From CBDFGS01 sp965247255 (lineage in GTDB: Bacteria; Chloroflexota; Dehalococcoidia; Lucifugimonadales; CAUZJF01): a stretch of 64,000 nucleotides of DNA. Below the pieces are notes generated by a model. That model searched no databases and was not told the origin of the DNA. It saw nothing but the letters and a program-made list of their open reading frames with translations. The stretch spans positions 62,001 to 126,000 of the forward strand of contig CBDFGS010000007.1 of assembly GCA_965247255.1 (NCBI GenBank). Direction: 5' to 3'. The position numbers and the translations under genes were made by a program. Shown in pieces: positions 8,245 to 17,058 of the stretch (its first letter is position 1; each line of letters begins with the position of its first letter).

Positions 8245-9141
8245 CTACGCGACGGCGACCTTGCCGAGGCCGAACTGCTCCGCGCCCTCGCGGATATGGG
8301 TACGCTCCTCGGGGGTGAGAGGCAGAATCGGGAGCCTTGGGTCGCCGCACTCGACGCCTATCCGTTCGCTCACCAGCGCCTTGATGGTGGCCGGGTACGT
8401 CCCGACCTTGAACACCATATCCAACACGCTGTTGGCCTTTTCCTGGGCTTGCACAGCGCGTTTGAGGTCACCCGCGTTGTACGCGTCCCAGACATCCACA
8501 TACAGCTCCGGGACTGCGCACAATATCCCATCGACGCAGCCCGCGGCGCCAATCGCCAGGGCCGATAGCATCAGCTTGCTGCTCCCCGTGAAGCACGTCA
8601 GCCCCATCTGGGAGAAGACCGCGTTGTTTGCGAAAAGCGGCGCGGAGTGCTTTAGTCCAACCAGCTGAGGGACACGTTCCTGAATTCTTGCGATGAGTTC
8701 CGGCGTAAGCTCGATCCCGGTGCACTGTGGCAGGTTGTATAGAAAGAGAGGCAGGTCGGCCGCGGCGGCAATTGCCCTGTAATGCTCCACAATTCCATCG
8801 TCCCCCACCCTGAAAAAGAGCGGTGGAACGGAGCAGATCGCGTCGACCCCCGCCCTCGCGGCGGCCTCGGCGAGCTTCGCGCTACTGGAGGTGGTCATGG
8901 TGCCCACGTGCATGATGGTCGCCGCCCTGCCACGCGCCTGATCCGCGGCGATTTCGGCCAGCCTCGCGTTCTCCTCGTCGGATAGCAAGACCCCTTCACC
9001 CCCGCCGCCGGCCAACCAGAAGCCGTGGACACCTGACCGAATATTGAACTCGATAACCTCGCGGAAGGCGCTCTCGTTGAGCTCTCCCTCCGGTGTCATC
9101 GGCGTCACGATCGCGGGGACCACTCCCTTGAAATCGACCAT
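8245..9141 (-). CDS. Dihydrodipicolinate synthase / N-acetylneuraminate lyase family protein
   Basis: A 298-residue class I aldolase. The start FKGVVPAIVTPMTPEGELNE and the middle block GVHGFWLAGGGGEGVLLSDE correspond to the usual GxxGxxxxGTTGE motif, but with GGGGEG in place of GTTGE. The conserved tyrosine is in LFLYNLPQ and the Schiff-base lysine in LVGLKHSAP. The start at reverse ATG 9141 has GGAGG about 9 bases upstream. The change of TT to GG in the oxyanion-hole loop is seen in non-DapA members and argues against true DHDPS. Expect a keto-acid lyase. It forms a likely operon with the isomerase gene downstream. Confidence 0.87.
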   Translation of the reverse strand: MVDFKGVVPAIVTPMTPEGELNESAFREVIEFNIRSGVHGFWLAGGGGEGVLLSDEENARLAEIAADQARGRAATIMHVGTMTTSSSAKLAEAAARAGVDAICSVPPLFFRVGDDGIVEHYRAIAAAADLPLFLYNLPQCTGIELTPELIARIQERVPQLVGLKHSAPLFANNAVFSQMGLTCFTGSSKLMLSALAIGAAGCVDGILCAVPELYVDVWDAYNAGDLKRAVQAQEKANSVLDMVFKVGTYPATIKALVSERIGVECGDPRLPILPLTPEERTHIREGAEQFGLGKVAVA

Positions 9142-9219
9142 TCTAATCGCCTCCACATCAACCGTCTCAGCTAAGGCCGACCATTGTAACACTCAGCGCC
9201 TACGCCCTACGCCGCCCTT

Positions 9220-9249
9220 TTGACCCCCTCAAAACCCACGTGCTAAAAT
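9220..9249 (+). promoter_or_regulatory. Predicted sigma-70 promoter for the YebC-ruvC cluster
   Basis: TTGACC at 9220-9225 and TAAAAT at 9244-9249 are separated by 18 bases. The -10 box lies about 42 bases before the YebC start codon. Confidence 0.65.
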
Positions 9250-9291
9250 GACCCATACCTGAAAGCAGTACATCTGCAGCGGGGACTGATC

Positions 9292-10047
9292 ATGTCCGGC
9301 CACTCAAAATGGTCCACCATAAAGCGTTCGAAGGCGGCTAGCGACGCCCGCCGCGGCCAGCTATTTACCAAGCTCGCTAAAGAGATAATTATCGCCGCTA
9401 AGAAGGGCGGCGGAAACCCGGACGCCAACTTCCAACTCCGAATGGCGGTGCAGCGCGCCAAGGACCAAAACATGCCCAGCGACAGCATCGAGCGGTCCAT
9501 AAAAAAGGCTACCGGCGATTTGGGCGGCCAAAACCAGATGGAAGAGGTTGTCTACGAGGGCTACGGCCCCGGCGGAACGGCCGTCTTGCTCGAGGCCGTT
9601 ACAGACAACAAGAAGCGAACCGTCGCCGATGTACGCAACACTTTCACCAAGACCGGCGGCAACATGGCCGACGCGGGGGCGGTAATGTGGCAGTTCGAGC
9701 AAAAGGGCGTAATTGTCGTAGCGGCCGAGCCCGAACGGGCGGAAGAGCTCACTCTGGCGACGATCGATGCCGGAGCTGAGGACTTCGAGACCGTCGACTC
9801 GACGTTGCAGATCTTCTCCTCGCCGCAGAGTATGGAGGGCGTGCGCCAGACACTCGCCGATCAGGGGGCCGAAATCCAATCGTCGGAGCTGTCGATGGTA
9901 CCCAAGAACACGGTACCGCTCGACGAGAAGACGGCGGCGCAAGCCCTAAGGTTGCTCGACAAGCTCGAAGAGCTCGAAGACATCCAGCGCGTCTACTCCA
10001 ACGCGGACTTCCCAGAGTCGGCCCTCCAGGAGTACAGCGACGAATAG
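9292..10047 (+). CDS. YebC/PmpR-family protein (TACO1-like translation or transcription factor)
   Basis: A 251-residue protein with the invariant start MSGHSKWSTIKRSKAASDAR and the block PSDSIERSIKKATGD. It also has YEGYGPGGTAVLLEAVTDNK and the C-terminal FETVDSTLQIFSSPQ region. The three-domain length is typical. Family members either regulate transcription or help ribosomes through proline stretches. YebC next to ruvC is a very common bacterial arrangement, which supports the identification of both. It starts a plus-strand cluster YebC-ruvC-ruvA-methyltransferase driven by the promoter at 9220-9249. Confidence 0.95.
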   Translation: MSGHSKWSTIKRSKAASDARRGQLFTKLAKEIIIAAKKGGGNPDANFQLRMAVQRAKDQNMPSDSIERSIKKATGDLGGQNQMEEVVYEGYGPGGTAVLLEAVTDNKKRTVADVRNTFTKTGGNMADAGAVMWQFEQKGVIVVAAEPERAEELTLATIDAGAEDFETVDSTLQIFSSPQSMEGVRQTLADQGAEIQSSELSMVPKNTVPLDEKTAAQALRLLDKLEELEDIQRVYSNADFPESALQEYSDE

Positions 10048-10140
10048 GCCGGGCATCAGCGCCAACCGGACCTCCTTCACCCTCCCTGGTCCTTCGCCCA
10101 ACGCACGTCGAACGACGGCCGTAAACTTCAGGAGATAGCC

Positions 10141-10635
10141 GTGCGCATACTGGGCGTGGACCCGGGGACGCTCAAGATGGGCGTTGGCATCATCTCCGCC
10201 GACCGCGGTGACATCGACTTCGTGCATTCAGGGGTGCTGACCCCGAAGAGGGGTAACCCGGTCCCGGATAGGCTCCATTACCTCTACGAGCAGCTCCTGC
10301 TCACTATTGAGGACTGGCACCCAATGGAGGTGGCCATCGAGAAGCCCTTCGCGGCCCGCAACATCCGCACGGCTATGGCGATTGGCCACGCGGAGGCCGT
10401 CGCACTGGTGGCCGCGGCGCACCACGGCCTCCCGGTGTTCAGCTACGCTCCACGGCAGGTAAAGCAGTCCGTCACCGACTACGGAGGCAGCTCGAAAGAG
10501 CAGGTGCAGGACATGGTAAAGGCGTTGCTAGGCGTCCACGAGATATCTGGCTCCTCAGACGCCGCGGACGCGCTGGCCGTCGCCATTTGCCACAGTAACG
10601 CCCGTATGGTCGAGCGCCTTTCGAGCGCCGACTGA
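10141..10635 (+). CDS. ruvC: Crossover junction endodeoxyribonuclease RuvC
   Basis: A 164-residue Holliday-junction resolvase. The RNase H-like acidic residues are visible: D7 in ILGVDPGT, E67 in VAIEKPF, and the C-terminal Asp pair in DAADALAVAICH. The phenylalanine and lysine of the junction-binding region (EKPFAARNIRTAMAIGHAE) are kept. The GTG start at 10141 has AGGAGA about 6 bases upstream. It acts with RuvA and RuvB, and ruvA follows 138 bases downstream. ruvB is not in this window. Confidence 0.96.
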   Translation: MRILGVDPGTLKMGVGIISADRGDIDFVHSGVLTPKRGNPVPDRLHYLYEQLLLTIEDWHPMEVAIEKPFAARNIRTAMAIGHAEAVALVAAAHHGLPVFSYAPRQVKQSVTDYGGSSKEQVQDMVKALLGVHEISGSSDAADALAVAICHSNARMVERLSSAD

Positions 10636-10773
10636 GCAAGCCAGTCCTCCGCACCGCAAACGGTCTCCATCGAAGGCGCGTCTCTTGCGCGAACACCCCT
10701 TGTTCTTGCAACCACAGTGGTACAATCCCATGGCTCAATTCGCCCTGCTCGCCAGGGATTGAACGGTGAACGC

Positions 10774-11352
10774 GTGATAACCTCGCTGGAAGGGACACTG
10801 GCAGGCGTCGGAGTCGATTGGGCCGACATAAGCGTCGGCGGCGTGACTCTGAGGGCCAGCGTTCCCCCCTCCACGATCGAGCGTCTGGGGCAGCCCGGCG
10901 ACCGGACACGTTTGTTCACATCTCTCCAGACGAGAGACGACAACCTCACACTGTTTGGCTTCCTCAGTCCGGAGGAACGGTCGGCCTTCCAGGCCCTGAT
11001 CCAGGTCAACGGGGTTGGGCCTCGCCTTGCCTTAAGCGTCTTGTCCAGCCTCAGCCCTGAGTCGCTCGCAGTGGCGGTCGCCTCGGGCGACGCGACGTCG
11101 TTCAAGGGGATTCACGGGGTGGGACCGAGGACTGCGGAGCGGATTATCCTCGAGTTGAAAGGGAAGCTTGGAGCCGAGCTCGCCGTGGCGACCGGTCAAC
11201 CGGGTGAGGCGGACGTGGTCAAGGCGCTGACCGCGCTGGGGTACACCATCGTTGAGGTGACCGACGCTGTAGCTTCCCTCCAACCGGATGGGGATATGTC
11301 GCTGGAGGACAAGGTCCGCCTCTGCATACAGCGGATTGGTAGCCCCCAGTAG
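10774..11352 (+). CDS. ruvA: Holliday junction DNA helicase subunit RuvA
   Basis: A 192-residue protein. The N-terminal OB fold starts VITSLEGTLAGVGVDWADI. The paired helix-hairpin-helix motifs are FQALIQVNGVGPRLALSVLS and FKGIHGVGPRTAERIILELK. The C-terminal RuvB-binding UBA-like domain is at about 150-192 (DVVKALTALGYTIVEVTDAV). GTG 10774 was chosen because it gives the standard RuvA start. An upstream ATG would add about 19 unconserved residues. A TACAAT -10-like box at about 10,720 may give a separate promoter. The methyltransferase gene starts only 7 bases after its stop. Confidence 0.96.
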   Translation: MITSLEGTLAGVGVDWADISVGGVTLRASVPPSTIERLGQPGDRTRLFTSLQTRDDNLTLFGFLSPEERSAFQALIQVNGVGPRLALSVLSSLSPESLAVAVASGDATSFKGIHGVGPRTAERIILELKGKLGAELAVATGQPGEADVVKALTALGYTIVEVTDAVASLQPDGDMSLEDKVRLCIQRIGSPQ

Positions 11353-11359
11353 CGCCGTC

Positions 11360-12130
11360 ATGGCCAGCGACTTCGACTCCTGGGCGGACGTCTACGACTC
11401 CGTATACGCCTATGTGCGCGAGGATATCCCATTTTACGTGGACCGCGCGCGGGCCTCAGGCAGTCCTGTCCTGGAGCTCGGATGCGGGACCGGAAGAGTG
11501 ACGCTGCCCATCGCCGAGGCCGGCGTCAACATCGTGGGAATAGACATCTCGACATCCATGTTGGGTGTGGCCCGGCAAAAGGTTGACCAGCTGCCGAAAT
11601 CCGCCGGCTCCATATCCCTCACCGCCGCCGATATGCGAGACTTCTCAATGCGCCGCCGCTTCAAACTCGCCATCATCCCTTTTCGCGGGTTCCTCTCCCT
11701 GCTGACGACCGAGGAGCAGATCAAGACGCTGCTGAACATCAAGCGCCATCTCGAGCCCGGCGCCGAGCTCGCGATGAACATCTTCGTGCCAGACCCGAGC
11801 ATGCTTGTCCAGGATGCCGAGGTTCCCTACCACTTCCGTGACGTCACGGTCCCGGAAACGGAGGAGCGCTACGTCTTGTGGCAACAGAACAGCTTCGACA
11901 ATCACAACCAGGTCCTCTACTCGCGCCTCATCGCAGAGCAGCTTGACCTGGGGGGCGAGGTGGTCAGGCGATTCTACCGGGACTTCCAGCTCCGTTACAT
12001 GCACCGCTGGGAGATGTACCACCTGCTGAAGTCCTGCGGTTTCGAGGACATCTCATTGTACGGCGATTTCGACGAATCCCCCTTCAACGAAAGCAGCACC
12101 GAGATGGTGTGGGTGGCCAGAACGCCGTAA
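11360..12130 (+). CDS. Class I SAM-dependent methyltransferase
   Basis: A 256-residue protein. Motif I is PVLELGCGTGRVTLPIAEAG (residues about 36-56), motif II is NIVGIDISTSML, and motif post-II is ISLTAADMRDF. The C-terminal substrate part includes RYMHRWEMYHLLKSCGFEDI. The start ATG at 11360 lies 7 bases after the ruvA stop, so translation is probably coupled. An alternative upstream start inside ruvA would add 24 residues with no homology. The substrate is not identifiable (small molecule or protein). Its tight linkage to ruvA is probably a genome-organisation trait rather than a DNA-repair role. Confidence 0.88.
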   Translation: MASDFDSWADVYDSVYAYVREDIPFYVDRARASGSPVLELGCGTGRVTLPIAEAGVNIVGIDISTSMLGVARQKVDQLPKSAGSISLTAADMRDFSMRRRFKLAIIPFRGFLSLLTTEEQIKTLLNIKRHLEPGAELAMNIFVPDPSMLVQDAEVPYHFRDVTVPETEERYVLWQQNSFDNHNQVLYSRLIAEQLDLGGEVVRRFYRDFQLRYMHRWEMYHLLKSCGFEDISLYGDFDESPFNESSTEMVWVARTP

Positions 12131-12440
12131 GCTCCGATCGCTGAGCCCGTTGAGGGAGACGCAAGTGGTTCGACGAGCGCACCACGAACGGTTCGAGATC
12201 GCTGCGCGCACCGTGGCTAACCCCGTTCGTCGCTTCGACTGACCTAACGCGGGCGATAGTCTAGTCCTTCGTCCTCTTGCGGGAGCGAGGTAGAGAGAGG
12301 GTAACCGCGTATCACGCGGCACCTCCGCCACTGCGTGAATCACTACCCATCCCGCCTAGCCACACGTTGTATTACGCGAGACCTTCGAGCGGAACGCGCG
12401 CTGCTCACGGTCGATTCCGACAAAACCAAGGGGGGATGTG
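12131..12440. other. Intergenic region of about 310 bases with imperfect inverted repeats
   Basis: No open frame with coding character was found. Inverted fragments of the type ACGAACGGTTCGAG / CCCCGTTCGTCG occur around 12,185-12,240. A second GC-rich stretch, CGCGTATCACGCGG, is at about 12,307. AAGGGGGG at 12,428-12,435 is the ribosome binding site of the protease downstream. Confidence 0.4.
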
Positions 12441-13853
12441 ATGATGAAGATGGGGAGACACAAAAAAACATTAATCGGAGTAGTGCTGGCCACCTTCGTG
12501 GCCCTTACGCTGGCGGCTTGCGGCGGCCCGGGTGGTTCTGCCGACGGCAGTTCTCCGCCTGACCTGGCGCAACCCGCAGCGAACACTACAGCGGGTTCTT
12601 TGGACGCCGATGCCCTTGAGTCGGCCGTCGCCGAGGCGGTGGCCGCGGCGCTGACCAGCGAGAAGACCGAAGCGATGCGGACGGAGCCCGTCGTTGAAGC
12701 TCGTTCAGCGACATCCATAGCCGAATACGACGCAGATGCGGTAGTGGCCGCTCACGGCGAGGTCCTGGGCCGCATCTACGAGGAAGCCCTGCCTTCGGTT
12801 GTGCGGATCGAGGTGGAGCAGAGCCTCGCAACAGCCCAACGTACGCCAGGACCGAACGCTCCTCGTGATTTCAGGCGGTTCTTCGACGTTCCGCAAGCAC
12901 CCGAAGGCGGGGCAGACCAGTTCGTGCCGAGAGGAGAGGGGTCCGGCTTCGTATGGAGCGAGGAAGGACACGTAGTTACTAACTGGCACGTTGTCGATGG
13001 CGCGGACAGAGTAATCGTCATCTTCGCCAACGGCTCCGAGTACGAGGCAGCGGTCCTTGGCTCCGACCCGGACGCGGACCTCGCGGTACTGAAGATCGAC
13101 GAGCCGTCGGAAACGTTCAAGCCACTGGCCCTCGGAGACAGCACGGACCTCAAGGTCGGGCAGCTCACAGCTGCAATAGGCGCTCCCTTCGGCCTGGAGT
13201 TCACCATGACCCGTGGGATCGTCAGCGCATTGGGTCGCACCATTGCGGGAGGACGAAGCGGCCCTGTCGGGTTCCGCAACCCTCAGGCGATACAGACCGA
13301 CGCACCGATTAACCCCGGCAACTCGGGCGGTCCGCTGCTGAACAGGCACGGGCAAGTGATTGGAATCAACTCGCAGATAGTTAGCCGCAGCGGCTCCAGC
13401 TCCGGTGTGGGCTTCGCAGTCCCCGTCAACACCGCCAAGCGCGTGGTGCCGGAGCTCATCAAGGATGGCAAGTACGAGTACGCCTACCTGGGCATCTCCG
13501 GCACGGAGATACGAGACAGGGTCGCCGAGGCCAACGGGCTGCCTAAAAATACCCGCGGTGTTCTGGTGGTGGTGGTCACCGAAGACGGACCCGCCGCGAG
13601 AGCGGGTGTGATCGGCAGCGACATCCCCGACAACCCGACCCCGTTGACGGTGCCCAAAGGCGGCGACGTCATAACCGCCATCGACGGTGTGGAGATAAAC
13701 ACGATGGAGGACCTGATCGCACACCTGGTCGCGATTAACAGGCCGGGAGATACGATCAATCTTGAGGTCCTAAGGGACGGGGGACAAACGGAGATAGCGG
13801 TAACTCTGGGCAGCCGGCCCGAGCCGGTCCAGACGTCGTCGCGACCGTCGTAG
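12441..13853 (+). CDS. HtrA/DegP-like trypsin-family serine protease, lipoprotein, with PDZ domain
   Basis: A 470-residue envelope protease. The N-terminus is basic (MGRHKKT) and followed by a hydrophobic stretch and lipobox LAAC near residue 30, so it is probably lipid-anchored outside the membrane. The catalytic triad is H183 (NWHVVDGA), D213 (DADLAVLK) and S295 (NPGNSGGPL). A PDZ domain follows at about 340-455 (starting YAYLGISGTEIRDRV). The family degrades or refolds misfolded envelope proteins. GTG 12438 directly precedes ATG 12441, and the ATG is the better spaced from AAGGGGGG. A clear intrinsic terminator follows the gene, so it is monocistronic. Confidence 0.95.
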   Translation: MMKMGRHKKTLIGVVLATFVALTLAACGGPGGSADGSSPPDLAQPAANTTAGSLDADALESAVAEAVAAALTSEKTEAMRTEPVVEARSATSIAEYDADAVVAAHGEVLGRIYEEALPSVVRIEVEQSLATAQRTPGPNAPRDFRRFFDVPQAPEGGADQFVPRGEGSGFVWSEEGHVVTNWHVVDGADRVIVIFANGSEYEAAVLGSDPDADLAVLKIDEPSETFKPLALGDSTDLKVGQLTAAIGAPFGLEFTMTRGIVSALGRTIAGGRSGPVGFRNPQAIQTDAPINPGNSGGPLLNRHGQVIGINSQIVSRSGSSSGVGFAVPVNTAKRVVPELIKDGKYEYAYLGISGTEIRDRVAEANGLPKNTRGVLVVVVTEDGPAARAGVIGSDIPDNPTPLTVPKGGDVITAIDGVEINTMEDLIAHLVAINRPGDTINLEVLRDGGQTEIAVTLGSRPEPVQTSSRPS

Positions 13854-13892
13854 CTACCGAATGAAAGGCAGCGGCACAGCCGCATAATAGTC

Positions 13893-13938
13893 AACCGGCC
13901 CGGGGTTGCTCCTCCTCCCTGGGCCGGTTGGTGTTTTT
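13893..13938 (+). terminator. Rho-independent terminator after the HtrA-type protease
   Basis: Stem AACCGGCCC (13,893-13,901) pairs perfectly with GGGCCGGTT (13,921-13,929), followed within 5 bases by TTTTT. Confidence 0.88.
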
Positions 13939-14069
13939 CACGCTCCTGCACCCGCGCCCGGCCCGCCCCATGCGTCGCAGCGAGTCGCACAAAGCGTGTT
14001 TGGCCGCGCTCCCGACGATGGGCTATGATAGATTCTGATGTCGGAATCGGACATACGTTAGGTGGCGCG

Positions 14070-14420
14070 TTGGGCACATTCACTTATCGCATTACACTGC
14101 GCTCGGCGATCGGGGACAACTCGGAGGAGCTAGAGGCGCTTGTCGACACACAAATGCCCTTCGCAATGATGCCTACCCCTGTCCTGGAGCGACTCGGTGT
14201 GCGGCGGCACCGAACCATCGAATTCCGGGCCGGTGGGAGCAGAAAGCGACGCACTATAGGCCAAGCGAAGGCGACGCTCGAAAACCAGACGAGCACGATT
14301 CTTTGCGTATTTGGCGAAGCGGATTCCAAGCCCATGATCGGAACACTTACTCTGGAGACCTTCCTCCTCGAGGTCGATCGCGAAAAAGGGCGGCTAGTCA
14401 CCAAGATTGGGTATCTGTAA
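14070..14420 (+). CDS. Retropepsin-like aspartic protease-family protein with altered active-site triplet
   Basis: A 116-residue protein in the pattern of bacterial clan AA aspartic proteases: GTFTYRITL, LEALVDTQMPFAMMPTPVLERLGV, and a closing MIGTLTLETFLLEVD. Family members normally carry Asp-Thr-Gly, but here the triplet is Asp-Thr-Gln followed by Met-Pro. The catalytic Asp is kept. The start is probably TTG 14070 (TAGGTGG upstream), which gives the usual short N-terminus. ATG 14025 would add 15 residues. It ends 9 bases before uvrB on the same strand. Activity is doubtful, and a binding or regulatory role is possible. Confidence 0.7.
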   Translation: MGTFTYRITLRSAIGDNSEELEALVDTQMPFAMMPTPVLERLGVRRHRTIEFRAGGSRKRRTIGQAKATLENQTSTILCVFGEADSKPMIGTLTLETFLLEVDREKGRLVTKIGYL

Positions 14421-14429
14421 ACAAGCCCC

Positions 14430-16430
14430 ATGCCTGAGTTCAAACTAGTAGCGGACTTCACGGCGACCGGAGACCAGCCTCAGGCCATCGACAAGCTGGT
14501 CGATGGCGTCGAGCGAGGGCTCAGACACCAGACCCTGCTCGGCGTGACGGGCAGCGGCAAGACGTTCACGATGGCATCCGTGGTCGAGCGTCTGCAGCGC
14601 CCCACGCTGGTGATCGCTCACAACAAGACCCTCGCCGCGCAACTCACCACCGAGTTCCAGGGGTTCTTCCCTGAGAACGCGGTCGAGTACTTCGTCAGCT
14701 ATTACGACTACTACCAGCCCGAGGCGTACGTCCCCCGCACCGACACGTACATCGAGAAGGACGCCGATATTAACGAGCAACTCGACAAGCTCCGGCACTC
14801 GGCGACCAGGTCACTGCTCACGCGTCGAGACGTGATCATAGTCGCGTCCGTGTCGTGCATCTTCGGTCTAGGTTCGCCGGCGGAGTACCAGAGCTTCGTG
14901 GCCTATGTGCGACGCGGCGAGCGCAAGGACCGCAAACGCCTGGTCCGCGAGCTGGTCGACATGCAATACGAACGCAACGACATGGAGCTGTCGCGAGGCC
15001 GCTTCCGTGTCCGCGGCGACACCCTGGAGATTCTGCCGGCTTACGAGGAGATCGGCATCCGCATCGAGTTCTGGGGCGACGACGTCGAGCGCATCGTGCA
15101 GCTCGACCCCCTTACGGGTGAGATACTGGGGGAGCGCGACGATATCGAGATATACCCCGCCAAACACTTTGTTACTTCCGAGGAGAAGCTCCAGACTGCG
15201 ATTTCAGCCATAGAGGCTGAGCTCGAGGAGCACCTGCCGCGTCTTAAGGCCGATGAGAAGCTGCTGGAGGCGCAACGCCTGGAGTCGCGCACTCGCTACG
15301 ACCTGGAGATGCTCCGGGAAACGGGGTACTGCTCAGGCATCGAGAACTACTCGCTTCACCTGTCCCAGCGCACGTCCGGGAGCACCCCCTACACAATGAT
15401 GGACTACGTGCCTGATGACTACTTGCTGTTCATCGACGAGTCACACATGACGCTCCCCCAGATAAGGGCGATGCACGGCGGCGACAAGTCGCGTAAGGAG
15501 GTCCTGGTCGAGTACGGTTTCAGGCTGCCTTCTGCAATGGACAACCGGCCGCTGAACTTCGACGAGTTTCAGGAGCGCGTAAACACCGCCGTCTACGTCT
15601 CCGCGACCCCAGGCCCTTACGAGTACGAGCACTCCGAACAGGTAGCCGAGCAGGTCATCAGGCCGACCGGGCTCGGGGACCCCACCCTCGAGGTCAAGCC
15701 TACCACCGGTCAGATAGACGATCTCCTGTATCAGATAGGCCTCCGCATAGAGCGCAAGGAGCGGACCCTCGTGACCACGCTGACCAAGAGGATGGCGGAG
15801 GAGCTGGCGGACTACCTGAGGGAGGCGGGCATCAAGACGCATCACCTGCACTCGGAGGTCGACACCCTGGAACGGAGCGAGGTCTTGCGCGACCTGCGTC
15901 TTGGCGTATACGACGTGGTGGTGGGTATTAACCTCCTCCGGGAAGGCCTCGACCTCCCTGAGGTAAGCCTCGTCGCAATACTGGACGCCGATAAGGAAGG
16001 ATTCCTGCGCTCGTCGACCTCGCTCGTCCAGACCATAGGGCGAGCCGCGAGGCACGTCGACGGCCACGTAATCATGTACGCCGACGTAATTACCGACTCC
16101 ATGCGCCGCGCCATCGACGAGACCGACAGGCGCAGGGAGTTGCAGCACGAATACAACCGCGAGCACGGTATCACGCCGCAGAGCATCCGCAAGAGCATCC
16201 ACGACATCACCGAGCGCGTAATGGCCATAGCCGAGACCAAGACCCCGTATGTCGTCAAGGACGACCTGCCCAAAGCCGACCTGCTGCGGCTTATCAAGGA
16301 CCTCGAGGGGCAGATGAAGTCGGCCTCCCGCGACCTGGAGTTCGAGAAGGCCGCGCTCCTCAGAGACCAGATCGTGGACCTGCGCAAGCTGATGATCGAA
16401 GATAAGGTCCCAGCGGCGCCCGTCGGGTAG
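14430..16430 (+). CDS. uvrB: UvrABC excision nuclease subunit B
   Basis: A 666-residue nucleotide excision repair helicase-like subunit. Walker A is GVTGSGKTFTMASV, and the DNA-clamping beta-hairpin is YYDYYQPEAYVPRTDTYIEK. Motif II reads LLFIDESHMTLPQIRAM. The helicase C-terminal motifs are GINLLREGLDLPEVSLVAIL and QTIGRAARH, and a UVR domain near the C-terminus (LEFEKAALLRDQI) contacts UvrC. Length is that of a complete UvrB. The ATG 14430 start matches the family (FKLVADFTATGDQPQAI). It binds damaged DNA delivered by UvrA; neither uvrA nor uvrC is in this window. Confidence 0.98.
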   Translation: MPEFKLVADFTATGDQPQAIDKLVDGVERGLRHQTLLGVTGSGKTFTMASVVERLQRPTLVIAHNKTLAAQLTTEFQGFFPENAVEYFVSYYDYYQPEAYVPRTDTYIEKDADINEQLDKLRHSATRSLLTRRDVIIVASVSCIFGLGSPAEYQSFVAYVRRGERKDRKRLVRELVDMQYERNDMELSRGRFRVRGDTLEILPAYEEIGIRIEFWGDDVERIVQLDPLTGEILGERDDIEIYPAKHFVTSEEKLQTAISAIEAELEEHLPRLKADEKLLEAQRLESRTRYDLEMLRETGYCSGIENYSLHLSQRTSGSTPYTMMDYVPDDYLLFIDESHMTLPQIRAMHGGDKSRKEVLVEYGFRLPSAMDNRPLNFDEFQERVNTAVYVSATPGPYEYEHSEQVAEQVIRPTGLGDPTLEVKPTTGQIDDLLYQIGLRIERKERTLVTTLTKRMAEELADYLREAGIKTHHLHSEVDTLERSEVLRDLRLGVYDVVVGINLLREGLDLPEVSLVAILDADKEGFLRSSTSLVQTIGRAARHVDGHVIMYADVITDSMRRAIDETDRRRELQHEYNREHGITPQSIRKSIHDITERVMAIAETKTPYVVKDDLPKADLLRLIKDLEGQMKSASRDLEFEKAALLRDQIVDLRKLMIEDKVPAAPVG

Positions 16431-16535
16431 CCGAGGCGGTCCCACCCTCACCGTCGCGCGGCAACGAGTCCTCACAGCCTGTCTTCTCAGCCTTCGCGGA
16501 CGGAAAACATGCATTCCATGCAGGCATGCGTTTTA

Positions 16536-16564
16536 TTGACACGCCTCGCAGCGAAGCATAAAAT
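16536..16564 (+). promoter_or_regulatory. Strong sigma-70-type promoter for the DUF59-Mrp operon
   Basis: TTGACA (16,536-16,541) and TAAAAT (16,559-16,564) are separated by exactly 17 bases. They lie about 85 bases before the DUF59 gene. Confidence 0.75.
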
Positions 16565-16593
16565 GGTGAAGTATCCAGCCAAGCACGTCTTCC

Positions 16594-16620
16594 GTAGGGG
16601 CAGGTTTCATCCCTGCCCTC
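16594..16620. repeat. Palindromic intergenic repeat, family R1 (imperfect copy)
   Basis: GTAGGGGCAGGTTTCATCCC followed by TGCCCTC. It is the same family as 2,681-2,706 and 16,991-17,019. It lies in the leader of the DUF59 gene, so it may form a hairpin in that transcript. Confidence 0.65.
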
Positions 16621-16648
16621 GCAGAACCCGCAATAGGAGACCCCGCCC

Positions 16649-16963
16649 ATGGCCGAGACATCGACCCTGACCAAAGAATCCGTCCTTGAGGCGCTCAAGG
16701 ACGTCTACGATCCTGAGATCCCCGTTAACGTCGTGGACCTGGGCCTGGTTTACGGCTGCGAGGTCGACGAGGGCGACGTCAGCATCAAGATGACCCTCAC
16801 ATTCCCGGGCTGCGGCATGGGACCCTATATCGCCCAGCAGGCCGAGTGGCGCATCGCCGAGATCGAGGACGTGGAAGACGTCGAGGTCGAGATGGTCTAC
16901 GAACCCGCGTGGAGCCCGGACCTGATCTCCGAAGAGGGCAAAGCCCAACTGGGACTCGACTGA
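16649..16963 (+). CDS. MIP18/DUF59-family iron-sulfur assembly protein (SufT/PaaD-like)
   Basis: A 104-residue single-domain protein. Family signatures are LKDVYDPEIPVNVVDLGLVY near residue 17 and the TFPGCGMGPYIAQQ loop with its single cysteine. Members help mature Fe-S clusters, often together with the P-loop scaffold ApbC/Mrp, which is encoded immediately downstream. Start ATG 16649. The gene is preceded by a strong promoter and an R1 repeat. The acidic C-terminus (EIEDVEDVEVEMVYEPAWSP) is typical of the family. Confidence 0.93.
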   Translation: MAETSTLTKESVLEALKDVYDPEIPVNVVDLGLVYGCEVDEGDVSIKMTLTFPGCGMGPYIAQQAEWRIAEIEDVEDVEVEMVYEPAWSPDLISEEGKAQLGLD

Positions 16964-16990
16964 GCCAAAGCGGCGGCGTAGCGACATTGT

Positions 16991-17019
16991 GCAGGGGCAG
17001 GTTTGAAACCTGCCCCTAC
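16991..17019. repeat. Palindromic intergenic repeat, family R1 (best copy)
   Basis: GCAGGGGCAGGTTTG then AAACCTGCCCCTAC forms a near-perfect inverted repeat. It sits between the DUF59 and Mrp genes, and as a hairpin it could affect relative expression of the two. Confidence 0.7.
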
Positions 17020-17058
17020 GTTTGAAAACCGTGGGTGAAAGCCGTGGGAGTTGAATAG

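Noticed and set aside
10690..10725. Promoter of ruvA
   Set aside because: TACAAT at about 10,720 is a good -10 but the nearest TTGTTC is only 15 bases away. The evidence is too weak to list.
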